A stretch of DNA of 54,015 nucleotides, taken from the NCBI RefSeq assembly GCF_004010325.2, contig NZ_SADR02000035.1:1-54015 (forward strand), given 5' to 3'. Both the position numbers and the translations under genes were made by a program. The notes beneath the pieces were generated by a model. The model did no database searches, was not told the DNA's origin, and was given only the letters and a program-made list of their open reading frames with translations. Of this stretch, positions 17,069 to 25,646 are shown piece after piece; position 1 is the stretch's first letter; every line of letters begins with the position of its first letter. This DNA comes from Mesorhizobium sp. M00.F.Ca.ET.216.01.1.1. GTDB taxonomy: Bacteria > Pseudomonadota > Alphaproteobacteria > Rhizobiales > Rhizobiaceae.

Positions 17069-17703
17069 AGATTGTGGCCGCCGGCCGCCGCCACTTCCAG
17101 CGCCCGCTTGGCGGTCTCCTGGCCCTTGATGTCGGCAAGGTCGGGCAAGTCGCGCGCCGAGGCATGGATGCCGGCTTCCGGCCGTGCCAGCACCTGCGTG
17201 CCACGGAAATGGTTGGCGATGGCGATCAGGCTGCGCGGCGCCAGAATGTCGAAATCCTTGCCGGCCCAGGCCGCCCCCGGCCCGCAGGCGAAGGGGCAGA
17301 TCAGGCCCTTGCCTTCGGCATTGGCGCCGATCGCGGCCGGCAGCGCGCCAGCGACCGCGGCGATGGTGCCGTCGAGCGACAGTTCGCCCAGCCACGTAGC
17401 TCGCCAGCATGTCGCCCGGAATGGCGCCAAGTGCCGCCATCAGGCCGAGCGCGATCGGCAAATCGTAATGGCTGCCTTCCTTAGGCAGGTCGGCAGGCGC
17501 GAGGTTGACCGTCACCTTCTTCGACGGCATCGACAGGCCGGAGGCATGCAGTGCCGCCTGCACCCGCTCGCGGCTTTCGGCCACCGCCTTGTCGGCCAGG
17601 CCGACGATAGCATGTTGACCTTGCCCGGCGCGATCATCACCTGCACGTCGACCGGTACGGCCTCGATGCCCTGGAAAGCGACCGTGCGAACCCGCGCTAC
17701 CAT
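17064..17703 (-). pseudogene. comM: comM (yifB) 5' part, broken
   Basis: The N-terminal Lon-protease-like domain of ComM starts at an ATG at 17703 (MVARVRTVAFQGIEAVPVDV, then QVMIAPGKVN). One missing base near 17608 shifts the frame before IVGLADKAVAESRERV. Another near 17397 shifts it before LGELSLDGTIAAVAG. The frame then reads through DLADIKGQETAKRALEVAAA to GGHNLL at the insertion point. The next residues should be MVGPPG, which are found at 11985 on the far side of the insert. gshB lies directly upstream on the same strand. Two single-base losses plus the insert make it non-functional, barring sequencing error. Confidence 0.9.
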
Positions 17704-17859
17704 TTTGCTGCCCCCGATACCGGTTCGCCAAAAGCCCCTGCTTCAGGCCGTGAGCGCCGTCAGGCAAGACAACCACAGATTTTCAGCTCAGGCAAGAACA
17801 TTACAGGAACATTTACGCGCAGCAATGTTCCTTCGGCAACGGCCCCCGAAAGCGAAGGG

Positions 17860-18801
17860 CTACTTCCTCTTGTCTTCGACGGCGTCCCAGAACAGGCTGG
17901 CGATGTCGGCGCCGCCGAACCGCTGCACCTCGCGAATGCCGGTCGGCGAGGTGACGTTGATCTCGGTCATGTAGTCGCCGATAACGTCGATGCCGACCAG
18001 GATAAACCCACGCTCTTTCAGCGACGGGCCGATGCGGGCGCAGATTTCGCGCTCGCGCGCGCTCAGCTCGGTTTTTTCGGCGCGGCCGCCGACATGCATG
18101 TTGGAGCGCGAATCATGCTCAGCCGGCACCCGGTTGATGGCACCGGCCGGCTCACCGTCGATCAGGATGATGCGCTTGTCGCCAGCACGCACCTCCTTGA
18201 GATAGCGCTGCACGATGTACGGCTCGCGGAACAACTGCCCGAACATCTCGAGCAATGAGGCAAGGTTGCGGTCGGCCTCGTGCAGGTGGAAGATGCCGGC
18301 GCCGCCGTTGCCGTAGAGCGGCTTGACGATGATGTCGCCGAACTCCTTGCGGAAGGCGGCAATCTCGAGCGGGTCCTTGGTGATCAGCGTTTCCGGCATC
18401 AGGTCGGGAAATTCGGTGACGAAGATCTTTTCCGGGCTGTTGCGCACCCAGGCCGGGTCGTTGACCACCAGCGTCTTCGGATGGATGCGTTCGAGGATAT
18501 GCGTGGAGGTGATGTAGTTCATATCGAAGGGCGGATCCTGCCTGAGCAAGATGACATCCATTTCCGACAGATCGGTGCGCACCTCCTCGCCCAGCGAATA
18601 ATGATTGCCCTTCACATCGCGGACCTGCATCTCCTCGATGCGGGCAAACACCTTGCCGCCGCGCATCGACAGCCGGTCGGGCGTGTAGTGGAACAGTTGG
18701 TGGCCGCGCCGCTGTGCTTCCAGCGACAACGCGAAAGACGTGTCGCCGGCGATCGAGACGGCGGAAATGTGGTCCATCTGGACGGCGATTTTCAATTTCA
18801 T
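17860..18801 (-). CDS. gshB: Glutathione synthetase
   Basis: This 313-residue ATP-grasp ligase adds glycine to gamma-glutamylcysteine in the cytosol. It starts MKLKIAVQMDHISAVSIAGD and has LLRQDPPFDMNYIT, the ATP-binding stretch DIIVKPLYGNGGAGIFHL, the glycine-rich loop region EHDSRSNMHVGGRA, and GIDVIGDYMTEINVTSPTGI. The length fits the family. It is immediately upstream of the comM remnant on the same strand, the arrangement usual in rhizobia. Confidence 0.97.
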   Translation of the reverse strand: MKLKIAVQMDHISAVSIAGDTSFALSLEAQRRGHQLFHYTPDRLSMRGGKVFARIEEMQVRDVKGNHYSLGEEVRTDLSEMDVILLRQDPPFDMNYITSTHILERIHPKTLVVNDPAWVRNSPEKIFVTEFPDLMPETLITKDPLEIAAFRKEFGDIIVKPLYGNGGAGIFHLHEADRNLASLLEMFGQLFREPYIVQRYLKEVRAGDKRIILIDGEPAGAINRVPAEHDSRSNMHVGGRAEKTELSAREREICARIGPSLKERGFILVGIDVIGDYMTEINVTSPTGIREVQRFGGADIASLFWDAVEDKRK

Positions 18802-18904
18802 GGCGGCTCTCCGGCGCGATCGACCACAGCGATATATGGAACTCGGCGCCTTCTGCCAATCGGTAGAGTTCGCTGCAGGGCTACGCTTCGCTTGATGCAG
18901 CGCT

Positions 18905-19279
18905 TTAGCGGTCGAAGACCAGCCGCGAATAACCGAGGAAGGAAAGCGCCATGGCGACCAACGAGGCGACGGCTAGCGCCGCGAGCGGTGGCATCGTCGG
19001 CAGGGCAAGGAGGATGGCGCAGTAGACGAGGTAGTTGACGATGCTGGTGGCGATGCCGACGCCGCCGTAGCGCACGCCTTCCTGTGCGATGCCGCGGCTC
19101 GACGGCGAGAAGGTCAGATGACGGTTGATCAACCAGGTGACGGACAGCGCAAAGCCGATCGAGATCGTGCGGGCGGCGAAGGGTCCAAGCGGGGTGATGG
19201 CCAGCAGCAGCCAAAGCACCACTGCGTCGGCGACGAAACCGACGCCGCCGGCAAAGATGAAGCGGACGAGGCGCTTCAC
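18905..19279 (-). CDS. GtrA-family membrane protein
   Basis: This 124-residue protein has four membrane helices. It starts at a GTG (19279, reading VKRLVRFIFAGGVGFVADAV) 8 nt after the GT2 gene stop. The GtrA hallmarks are RFIFAGGVGF, TWLINRHLTF, EGVRYGGVGIATSIVNYLV and SLVAMALSFLGYSRLVF. GtrA proteins are thought to flip or present lipid-linked sugars made by an adjacent GT2 enzyme, which is exactly the neighbour here. A longer in-frame ATG at 19639 lies inside the GT2 gene and was rejected. Confidence 0.9.
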   Translation of the reverse strand: MKRLVRFIFAGGVGFVADAVVLWLLLAITPLGPFAARTISIGFALSVTWLINRHLTFSPSSRGIAQEGVRYGGVGIATSIVNYLVYCAILLALPTMPPLAALAVASLVAMALSFLGYSRLVFDR

Positions 19280-19287
19280 AACAGAGC

Positions 19288-20298
19288 CTAGGCCGCCCGT
19301 GGGGTCTTGCCTGGTTCGGGCTTCAAGGCGCCGTGCCCGCTTGCGCGCTCGCGCCGTTCGATGCGGCCCGAAGGCATCGACAGATAGAAGATGCGCTTCT
19401 GCTCGGCCCGGCCGCGCGATACGGAATCGAGGATCAGCCCCGTCACCGCCGCCAGCATCGACAGCAACAGCAGGCCGACCGACAGCACCCAGGTCGGGAT
19501 GCGCGGAACAAGCCCGGTTTCGGCAAATTCGATCAGAACCGGCGTCATCAGAAACAGGCTCGATGCCAGGAAGAATGCCGAAAAGGCGCCGAAGAAGCGC
19601 AGCGGCTGCGTCTCCTTCATCAGCATGGCGAACATCCACAGGATCTTGGCGCCGTCGCGATAGGTCGACAGCTTCGACGACGAGCCTTCCGGCCGGCGGC
19701 CATAGTCGAGCCCGATCTCGCTGACCGGCAATTTGAGCTGCGAGGCGTGCACCGACATTTCGGTCTCGATCTCGAACCCGCCTGAAACGGCGGGAAAGCT
19801 TTTGACGAAGCGCCGGGTGAATGCGCGGTAACCGGAGAAGATGTCGGTGAAGTCGGAACCGAACAACCGCTTGTAGAGGCTGTTGAAGACACGGTTGCCG
19901 AAGGCATGGCCTGACCTGCCGGCATCGTCGGTGACGCCGCGCCTGGTTCCGACCACCATGTCGGAGCGTTCCGTCAGCAGCGTATTGATCAGCTGCGGTG
20001 CATCCTCCGGCGCATAGGTGCCGTCGCCGTCGGCCATCAGGTAGATGTCGGCTTCGATGTCGGCAAACATGCGGCGCACCACATTTCCTTTGCCCTGGCG
20101 TGTCTCGCGGATGACAGTAGCGCCGGCGGCGCGCGCCTTCAGCGCGGTCAGGTCCCTGGAATTGTTGTCGTAGACATAGATCGTGGCCGAAGGCAGCGTC
20201 TCGCGGAAACGCCGCACCACCTCGGCGATCGTCGGCTCCTCATTGTAGCAGGGCAGGAGCACGGCAATGACAGGCTCGTAGCGAACTTCTTGCGGCAT
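19288..20298 (-). CDS. Family 2 glycosyltransferase, polyprenyl-phosphate type
   Basis: This 336-residue inner-membrane enzyme has an N-terminal GT-A domain (VLLPCYNEEPTIAEVV, YDNNSRD, the DxD-type MADGDGTYAPED, DIFSGYRAFTRRFV, FEIETEM). Two C-terminal membrane helices follow (FFGAFSAFFLASSLFL, VLSVGLLLLSMLAAVTGLIL). This is the dolichol/undecaprenyl-phosphate sugar synthase type. The ATG at 20298 has GGAG six bases upstream; an in-frame ATG at 20343 lacks homology. It pairs with gtrA downstream and is divergent from the membrane protein at 20424, suggesting a small lipid-linked-sugar modification locus. Confidence 0.9.
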   Translation of the reverse strand: MPQEVRYEPVIAVLLPCYNEEPTIAEVVRRFRETLPSATIYVYDNNSRDLTALKARAAGATVIRETRQGKGNVVRRMFADIEADIYLMADGDGTYAPEDAPQLINTLLTERSDMVVGTRRGVTDDAGRSGHAFGNRVFNSLYKRLFGSDFTDIFSGYRAFTRRFVKSFPAVSGGFEIETEMSVHASQLKLPVSEIGLDYGRRPEGSSSKLSTYRDGAKILWMFAMLMKETQPLRFFGAFSAFFLASSLFLMTPVLIEFAETGLVPRIPTWVLSVGLLLLSMLAAVTGLILDSVSRGRAEQKRIFYLSMPSGRIERRERASGHGALKPEPGKTPRAA

Positions 20299-20423
20299 TT
20301 TCGTCTCCGGATGCCCTGGCCTGGCCACATGGCCGCGCTGCACGCAAGCTCGCTCAGGCGGCTTTACTATTTATTGAAGCTGTTAAGGCTAGGTTTAAGC
20401 CGCCTCGCATTCCTCCAAAGGTC

Positions 20424-22229
20424 ATGAAGATGAGCACAGCCAAGGATGGCGCTTCAACCTGGAGGTTCGATGTCGTGCTGGCGCTGCTCGCCACGCTGGC
20501 GGCGTTTGCCATCAATGTCTGCGCCGGCTTTCCGGGGTTGACCAATGCCGGCGGCGACAATGACAGCCTGCTGCGCCTGGTCGAGGTTCGCGACATGCTG
20601 GCCGGCCAGGGCTGGTTCGATCTGCACCAGTACAGGATGGGGCCGGAAGGCGGCTTCGTCATGCACTGGTCGCGGCTGGTCGATGCGCCGATCGCCGCCA
20701 TCATCCTCGTCGTGTCGGCCCTGACCGGCAGCATGGCCGTTGCCGAGAGCGTCGCGCAAGTGCTCTGGCCGGCGCTGTTCTTCTGCCTGACCGTGTTCTT
20801 CACCGTCCGCGCGGCGCGCAGCTTCGCCGGTGAGGGCGCCGTGCTGCCTGCTGTCGTCGTCAGTGCGACGGCGCTGCATTTCATCGGCATCTTTTCGCCC
20901 GGCGCGCTCGATCATCACAACGTCCAGATCGCGTTGACGATGGCCAGCCTGAGCTTGCTGCTCGAAGCGCCCCTACGCCGTCCGGCGGCATTGTTTGCAG
21001 GCTTGTGCGCCGCGCTGACGCTGGCCGTCGGCATGGAGACCGCCCCCTATGTCGCCGCCATCGGTGCCTGCGTCGCGTTGCTGTTTGTCGTCGATACCAG
21101 CGGCGAAAGGCTGATCGCCAGGAATTTCGGCCTCGGCTTTGCCGGTGTTTCGGCAGCTGCCTTCGTCACCACCATCCCGATATCGGCGTGGGGCCAGGCG
21201 CAGTGTGACACATTTTCGACCGTGCAGTTCGTCGTGGCGGCGCTCGCCGGCATCGGCCTTGCGGCAATAGCCTCGGTCGAGGCAGCCGGCCGCACACAGC
21301 TTCGGCGCCTGGTGTCGCTTGCTGTCCTTGCCCTGGCGCTGGGTGCTGTCGTGATGTTGCTGTTCCCGCAATGCCTGGCGTCCCCTTACGCGAACCTTGA
21401 CCCTCGTCTGAAGGAACTGTGGCTCGATCACATCGACGAGGCGCAGTCGTTGCTGCAGCTCATCGCGGAAGATCCGGCCTCGGTGGTGGCACGCTATGTC
21501 ACGCCGCTGGTGGCAATCATCCTGATGGCGCTTCGTCTTCGGCGCGGACCCTGGCGCCGGCAGGACAGCCTTGTCGGCATGCTGCTCATGGTGGCATTCA
21601 TCGTCAGCGCCTGGCAGGTGCGCGGCTCGACATTCTCGATCGCCTTGGCGGTGATTCCGCTTTCAGCCTGGATTGCAAAATGGCGTGAGCGGGCCCAGGC
21701 CAGTCCCTCACGCAGCGTGTCATTGCGCATGGCCGCGGTCTGGCTGGTGTCGGTGAACGTCGTCTGGACCGGCGCCGCGGCAGCGACTTCGACGGTCTTC
21801 GAAGCCAACAAGGTGGCGCCCAACGACAGCGATGCCGATACATCCTGTCAGCGCAAGGCCTCCTTTGCCCAGCTTGCCCAGCTGCCGGACACCACCGTGC
21901 TGGCGATTTCCAACCTCGGATCGCCGATCCTGGCGTATTCCGGACATCGCGTCTTTGCCGGACCTTATCATCGCAACACGGCGGGCGACCTGCTTGCGCT
22001 CGATGCCTTCCTCGGATCGGCCGCCGATGCCAAGGCAATCCTTGCAACGCATCATGCCGGCTTGGTGGCGCTGTGCCGCGGCAGCGCCGAAAGCAAGCTT
22101 CTCGTCGCCAAGGCGCCGCAAGGCTTTCTTGCCGGGTTGACGCGCGGTGATGTGCCGGAATGGCTCGAACCGATCGCCGAAACTCGGGAGAATCCCGTCG
22201 AACTGTATCGCGTCCGGTTTGATGGCTGA
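20424..22229 (+). CDS. Polytopic membrane protein, GT-C glycosyltransferase-like
   Basis: This 601-residue protein has about ten or more hydrophobic helices in the first 430 residues and a soluble C-terminal domain of about 150 residues. The N-terminal luminal loop has GGDNDSLLRLVEVRDML and MGPEGGFVMHWSRLVD. A GALDHHNVQ motif follows a membrane segment. This resembles GT-C enzymes (oligosaccharyl transferase and PMT type) that use lipid-linked sugars. The divergent GT2/GtrA pair supports that reading. A second possible start is at 20430. The acceptor and sugar are not known. Confidence 0.7.
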   Translation: MKMSTAKDGASTWRFDVVLALLATLAAFAINVCAGFPGLTNAGGDNDSLLRLVEVRDMLAGQGWFDLHQYRMGPEGGFVMHWSRLVDAPIAAIILVVSALTGSMAVAESVAQVLWPALFFCLTVFFTVRAARSFAGEGAVLPAVVVSATALHFIGIFSPGALDHHNVQIALTMASLSLLLEAPLRRPAALFAGLCAALTLAVGMETAPYVAAIGACVALLFVVDTSGERLIARNFGLGFAGVSAAAFVTTIPISAWGQAQCDTFSTVQFVVAALAGIGLAAIASVEAAGRTQLRRLVSLAVLALALGAVVMLLFPQCLASPYANLDPRLKELWLDHIDEAQSLLQLIAEDPASVVARYVTPLVAIILMALRLRRGPWRRQDSLVGMLLMVAFIVSAWQVRGSTFSIALAVIPLSAWIAKWRERAQASPSRSVSLRMAAVWLVSVNVVWTGAAAATSTVFEANKVAPNDSDADTSCQRKASFAQLAQLPDTTVLAISNLGSPILAYSGHRVFAGPYHRNTAGDLLALDAFLGSAADAKAILATHHAGLVALCRGSAESKLLVAKAPQGFLAGLTRGDVPEWLEPIAETRENPVELYRVRFDG

Positions 22230-22329
22230 ATTGATTGCTCGCCTGTGAAAAATCGGCTTTGCGAATACTTTTCCTAAAGGGTTTGCTGCCAGTCTCAGGA
22301 TAAATTCCGACATCAGAACAGGGACACCG

Positions 22330-23679
22330 ATGCAAACGACGTTTGGCACCGGGCAGGCAGGCAGGGAAAGGACGGATCTGGCCTTCACGGATCCGTTGAC
22401 CGGACTTGGCAACCACCGCCGCTTCTTCGACAAGGTCGACCGCCTGATCAGCGATCGTTCCGAGGATCCGGCGCCGTTCACCGTCGGCATCCTCGACCTC
22501 GACGGCTTCAAGCCGATCAACGACCTGTTCGGGCATAAGGCCGGCGACGATATCCTGATCCAGGTGGCGATGCGGCTGCGGGCGTCGATGGACAGTTATT
22601 CCATCGTCTGCCGCATCGGCGCCGACGAGTTCGCCTTTCTCTATCCCATGGTGTTCAGTGAGGAGGCCGCGGCCGAGAAGTCGCGCATGCTGATCGAGAT
22701 CCTTTCGGCGCCCTACGATGTCGGCGAACGCACCGCCAGGCTTTCGGCCTCGGTCGGCTGCTCGCTGTTCTATTCGGGCGATGAGACCACCGAGATCCTG
22801 CTCAACAAGGCAGAGACGGCACTCTACCATGCCAAGCGTTCGGGCCGCGGCCGGGTGGTCGTCTATACCCGCGAAATGGAGGAAGCGGCCAAGCGCGTCA
22901 CCCGCATCGAACAGGCGCTGCGCCGCGCCGTCTCGGCCGGCGAGGTGGAGCCGCATTTCCAGCCCATCGTCGATCTCAACACGCGCCGCACCATCGGCTT
23001 CGAGACGCTGGCGCGATGGACCGATCGCGACCTCGGCTCGGTCCCGCCAACGGTCTTCATCCCCATCGCCGAAGAGCGCGGCATCATTGGCCCGCTGTCG
23101 CAGCTGGTTTTGCGCAAGGCCACCGAGGCTGCCAGAAGCTGGCCGAAGGATCTGTTCCTGTCCTTCAACCTGTCGCCGTCGCAGCTCGTCGACCAGAACA
23201 CCGGCCTGCACATTTTGGCGATCCTCGACCGCACCGGTTTCGATCCGCGCCGGCTGGAGATCGAAATTACCGAAACCGGCCTAATGAACGATCCGGCCTC
23301 GGCAGCGCAGATCGTCGAGGATTTGCGCCGCGTCGGCATCCGTGTCTCGCTCGACGACTTCGGCACCGGCCAGTCGTCGCTCGGGCGCTTGCGCGAATTC
23401 CACTTCGACAAGCTCAAGATCGATCGCGCCTTCGTCTCCTCCATCCTCGACGACCGTCCGTCCGAGCACATCATCCGGGCCATTCTCGCCATGTGCGAAG
23501 GGCTCGGCATGGAAGTAGTCGCCGAAGGCATCGAGGAGGAGGCACAAGCCGACCGCCTCGTCCAGTTCGGCTGCGCCGGCGGGCAGGGCTATCTGTTCGG
23601 CAAGCCGGTCGATGCCGACGCCACGCTCGGCTACCTCCGCGATTCACACCGCGGCGCCGTGCACGCCAAGGCGCTTTAA
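22330..23679 (+). CDS. GGDEF-EAL protein with degenerate GGDEF site, probable c-di-GMP phosphodiesterase
   Basis: This 449-residue cytoplasmic protein has no sensor domain: the GGDEF domain starts almost at once (DPLTGLGNHRRFF, about 20-180). Its signature is GADEF at 97-101, so the second glycine is replaced by alanine and cyclase activity is doubtful. The EAL domain (about 195-440) is intact: ETL at 225-227 (a tolerated variant), Asn280, Glu312, Asp342-Asp343 in DDFGTG, Lys363, Glu399 and Gln419. It most likely hydrolyses c-di-GMP, with the GGDEF part regulating. The gene stands alone. Confidence 0.92.
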   Translation: MQTTFGTGQAGRERTDLAFTDPLTGLGNHRRFFDKVDRLISDRSEDPAPFTVGILDLDGFKPINDLFGHKAGDDILIQVAMRLRASMDSYSIVCRIGADEFAFLYPMVFSEEAAAEKSRMLIEILSAPYDVGERTARLSASVGCSLFYSGDETTEILLNKAETALYHAKRSGRGRVVVYTREMEEAAKRVTRIEQALRRAVSAGEVEPHFQPIVDLNTRRTIGFETLARWTDRDLGSVPPTVFIPIAEERGIIGPLSQLVLRKATEAARSWPKDLFLSFNLSPSQLVDQNTGLHILAILDRTGFDPRRLEIEITETGLMNDPASAAQIVEDLRRVGIRVSLDDFGTGQSSLGRLREFHFDKLKIDRAFVSSILDDRPSEHIIRAILAMCEGLGMEVVAEGIEEEAQADRLVQFGCAGGQGYLFGKPVDADATLGYLRDSHRGAVHAKAL

Positions 23680-23822
23680 GCGGCTGCTTTGCAATCTCCC
23701 GATTGAAGCCTGTCTGCACGTCCGCCGGGCCGGCGCCGTTTTTGTCTGACATAAGCCCCGAGAATCTGCTTTTCGGCCTTGCTCCTCCGACTTGGCTGGA
23801 TAGGATGCGCGCCGACCAGGCT

Positions 23823-23923
23823 AGAGCATCGAACCCAAAAGTGGGAACCGGTTTTGGGAAAATCCGATGCTCAAACAAAAAGATAGAGCGGCGTCGCGGT
23901 TCAAGTTGAACGTCCGCCGCTCT
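23823..23923. repeat. Mesorhizobial palindromic repeat, copy 1
   Basis: GAGCATCG and CGATGCTC frame CCCAAAAGTGGGAACCGG and TTTTGGG. After an AAACAAAAAGAT link, AGAGCGGCG and CGCCGCTCT form a second stem-loop. A close copy is at 46878-46978. The gap 23680-23937 otherwise shows nothing but the SDR ribosome site (GGAGAAAAAATC). Confidence 0.8.
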
Positions 23924-23937
23924 GCGGAGAAAAAATC

Positions 23938-24705
23938 ATGATGCCATCGGCGCGCTTTGCCGACCTTGAAGGAGCTTCGGTGCTGATCACCGGCGGCGGG
24001 TCCGGTATCGGCGCGGCGTTGACCGAGGGGTTTGCCCGCCAGGGGGCGAAGGTCGCCTTCATCGACATCGCCGATCGCGTCAGCCTGGCGCTTGCCGATC
24101 GCCTGGAAAAAGAGCTCGGCCGGCGGCCGCTCTACCTCAAGACCGACATTCGTGACATTGAAGCGCTGCGTGCTTCGGCCGCCAGGGCCGCCGAGCTGCA
24201 TGGCGACGTCACAGTGCTGATCAACAATGCCGCGCTGGACGATCGCCATGCGGTGGAAGATGTCACGGTGGAGTTCTGGGACAACAACCATGCCGTCAAT
24301 CTGCGCCCGCATTTCTTTACCGCGCAAGCGGTGGCGCCGGGCATGAAGCGGGCCGGCGGTGGCTCGATCATCAACTTCACCTCCACGTCCTATCTCATGA
24401 ACCACCCCGATATGCCGGCCTACACCGCCGCCAAGGCCGGGATTGTCGGCTTGACCAAGGGCCTCGCCGGCAGGCTGGGCGTCGACGGCATTCGCGTCAA
24501 CGCGATCGCGCCCGGCTGGGTTATCACCGAGCGGCAGAAGCAGCTCTGGGTGACCGAGCAGGCGCTCGCCGCGCACGTCGCCAAGCAGTGCATCAAGGAG
24601 GTGATGCAGCCGGAGGATATCGTCGGAACGGTGCTGTTCCTGGCGTCCGACGCTTCACGCATGCTGACGGCACAGTTGATCATTGTCGACGGAGGGTTCC
24701 TGTGA
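23938..24705 (+). CDS. SDR-family sugar dehydrogenase, first gene of the galactonate-type operon
   Basis: This 255-residue classical short-chain dehydrogenase has the cofactor motif TGGGSGIG (18-25), INNAA (95-99), catalytic Ser149 or Ser151, and Tyr162-xxx-Lys166 (YTAAK). It ends IIVDGGFL, typical of Rossmann SDRs. Its operon position ahead of KDGal kinase, KDPGal aldolase and a lactonase points to an aldose 1-dehydrogenase (D-galactose, L-arabinose or D-fucose to lactone). A second ATG follows the first immediately. The dgoK start overlaps its stop by 4 nt. Specificity is inferred from context. Confidence 0.85.
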   Translation: MMPSARFADLEGASVLITGGGSGIGAALTEGFARQGAKVAFIDIADRVSLALADRLEKELGRRPLYLKTDIRDIEALRASAARAAELHGDVTVLINNAALDDRHAVEDVTVEFWDNNHAVNLRPHFFTAQAVAPGMKRAGGGSIINFTSTSYLMNHPDMPAYTAAKAGIVGLTKGLAGRLGVDGIRVNAIAPGWVITERQKQLWVTEQALAAHVAKQCIKEVMQPEDIVGTVLFLASDASRMLTAQLIIVDGGFL

Positions 24706-25646
24706 GCAAGGCGCCTTCTGTCGCCGCCGTCGACTGGGGCACCACCCGTATGCGGGTCTGGCTGCTCGACGAGACGGGCGGGGTTGTTGCCGAACGTCGT
24801 GGCGACGACGGGCTGATCACCGCCCAGGCCATCGGGTTTTCGACCATCCTCGAAGGGCATCTGGCGGCAATGGGCGCGCCGGAGGCACTGCCGGTCATCA
24901 TCTGCGGCATGGCGGGCTCCCGCCAGGGCTGGCTGGAGGCGCCCTATGTCACGGTGCCGGCGCCGATCGGCGCCATCCTTGCCGGCGCCGCTCGCATCCA
25001 GGGCCAACGCCGCGACATCCGCATCGTGCCGGGCCTTGCCCAGCGCCAGGCCGATGCGCCGGATGTGATGCGCGGCGAGGAAACCCAGCTCGCCGGCGCT
25101 GGTTTGCCGGCAAAGGGCCGCCATCTCGTCTGCATGCCCGGCACCCATTCGAAATGGGTTCTGGTCGAGGACGGCGCCGTTGCCGGTTTCGGCACCTGGC
25201 CGACCGGCGAGCTGTTTTCGGTGCTGGCCATGCACTCGATCCTGCGCCATTCGCTGGGTGAGCAGCCCAAGCCGGTCACATCGCATAATCCGTTTTTCCA
25301 GGACTGGTGTCGCAGAGCGCTGGCCGAGGGCGGCGATGTCACATCAAAACTGTTTTCGATCCGCGCCGCCGGCTTGCTGCAGGACCTCAAGCCCGACGAT
25401 GCGGCGGCTTGCCTGTCCGGCCTGCTGATCGGCGGCGAGATCGCCTCGGCAAGCCGCCGCTATGGAGCAAGTGCTGCGCCGGTCGTGCTGGTCGCCTCGG
25501 GCGCGCTAGGCGCGCTCTATGGCCAGGCGCTCGCCCTTGCCGGCCTTGCGGTCAGGACTGTCGACGCCGACGAGGCGGTGCGTGCCGGCCTGGTCGAGGC
25601 GGCGCGTGAGAATGGCATGATCGCCAAGAGTGGAGTTGCCGCGTGA
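24702..25646 (+). CDS. dgoK: 2-dehydro-3-deoxygalactonokinase
   Basis: This 314-residue kinase phosphorylates 2-keto-3-deoxygalactonate for the DgoA aldolase. It starts at a GTG (24702) that overlaps the SDR stop as GTGA. Family features are VAAVDWGTTRMRVWLLDE at the N-terminus, ICGMAGSRQGW, GEETQLAGA and CMPGTHSKWVLV. The C-terminal VLVASGALGALYGQAL completes the ASKHA-type fold. The length matches DgoK. An upstream in-frame start at 24588 lies within the SDR gene and is rejected. Translational coupling on both sides indicates one transcript. Confidence 0.95.
   Translation: MSKAPSVAAVDWGTTRMRVWLLDETGGVVAERRGDDGLITAQAIGFSTILEGHLAAMGAPEALPVIICGMAGSRQGWLEAPYVTVPAPIGAILAGAARIQGQRRDIRIVPGLAQRQADAPDVMRGEETQLAGAGLPAKGRHLVCMPGTHSKWVLVEDGAVAGFGTWPTGELFSVLAMHSILRHSLGEQPKPVTSHNPFFQDWCRRALAEGGDVTSKLFSIRAAGLLQDLKPDDAAACLSGLLIGGEIASASRRYGASAAPVVLVASGALGALYGQALALAGLAVRTVDADEAVRAGLVEAARENGMIAKSGVAA

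Noticed and set aside
17397..17608. Frameshifts in comM as pure sequencing errors
   Set aside because: Possible for the single-base losses, but the insertion and the ~60-codon internal deletion cannot be explained that way.
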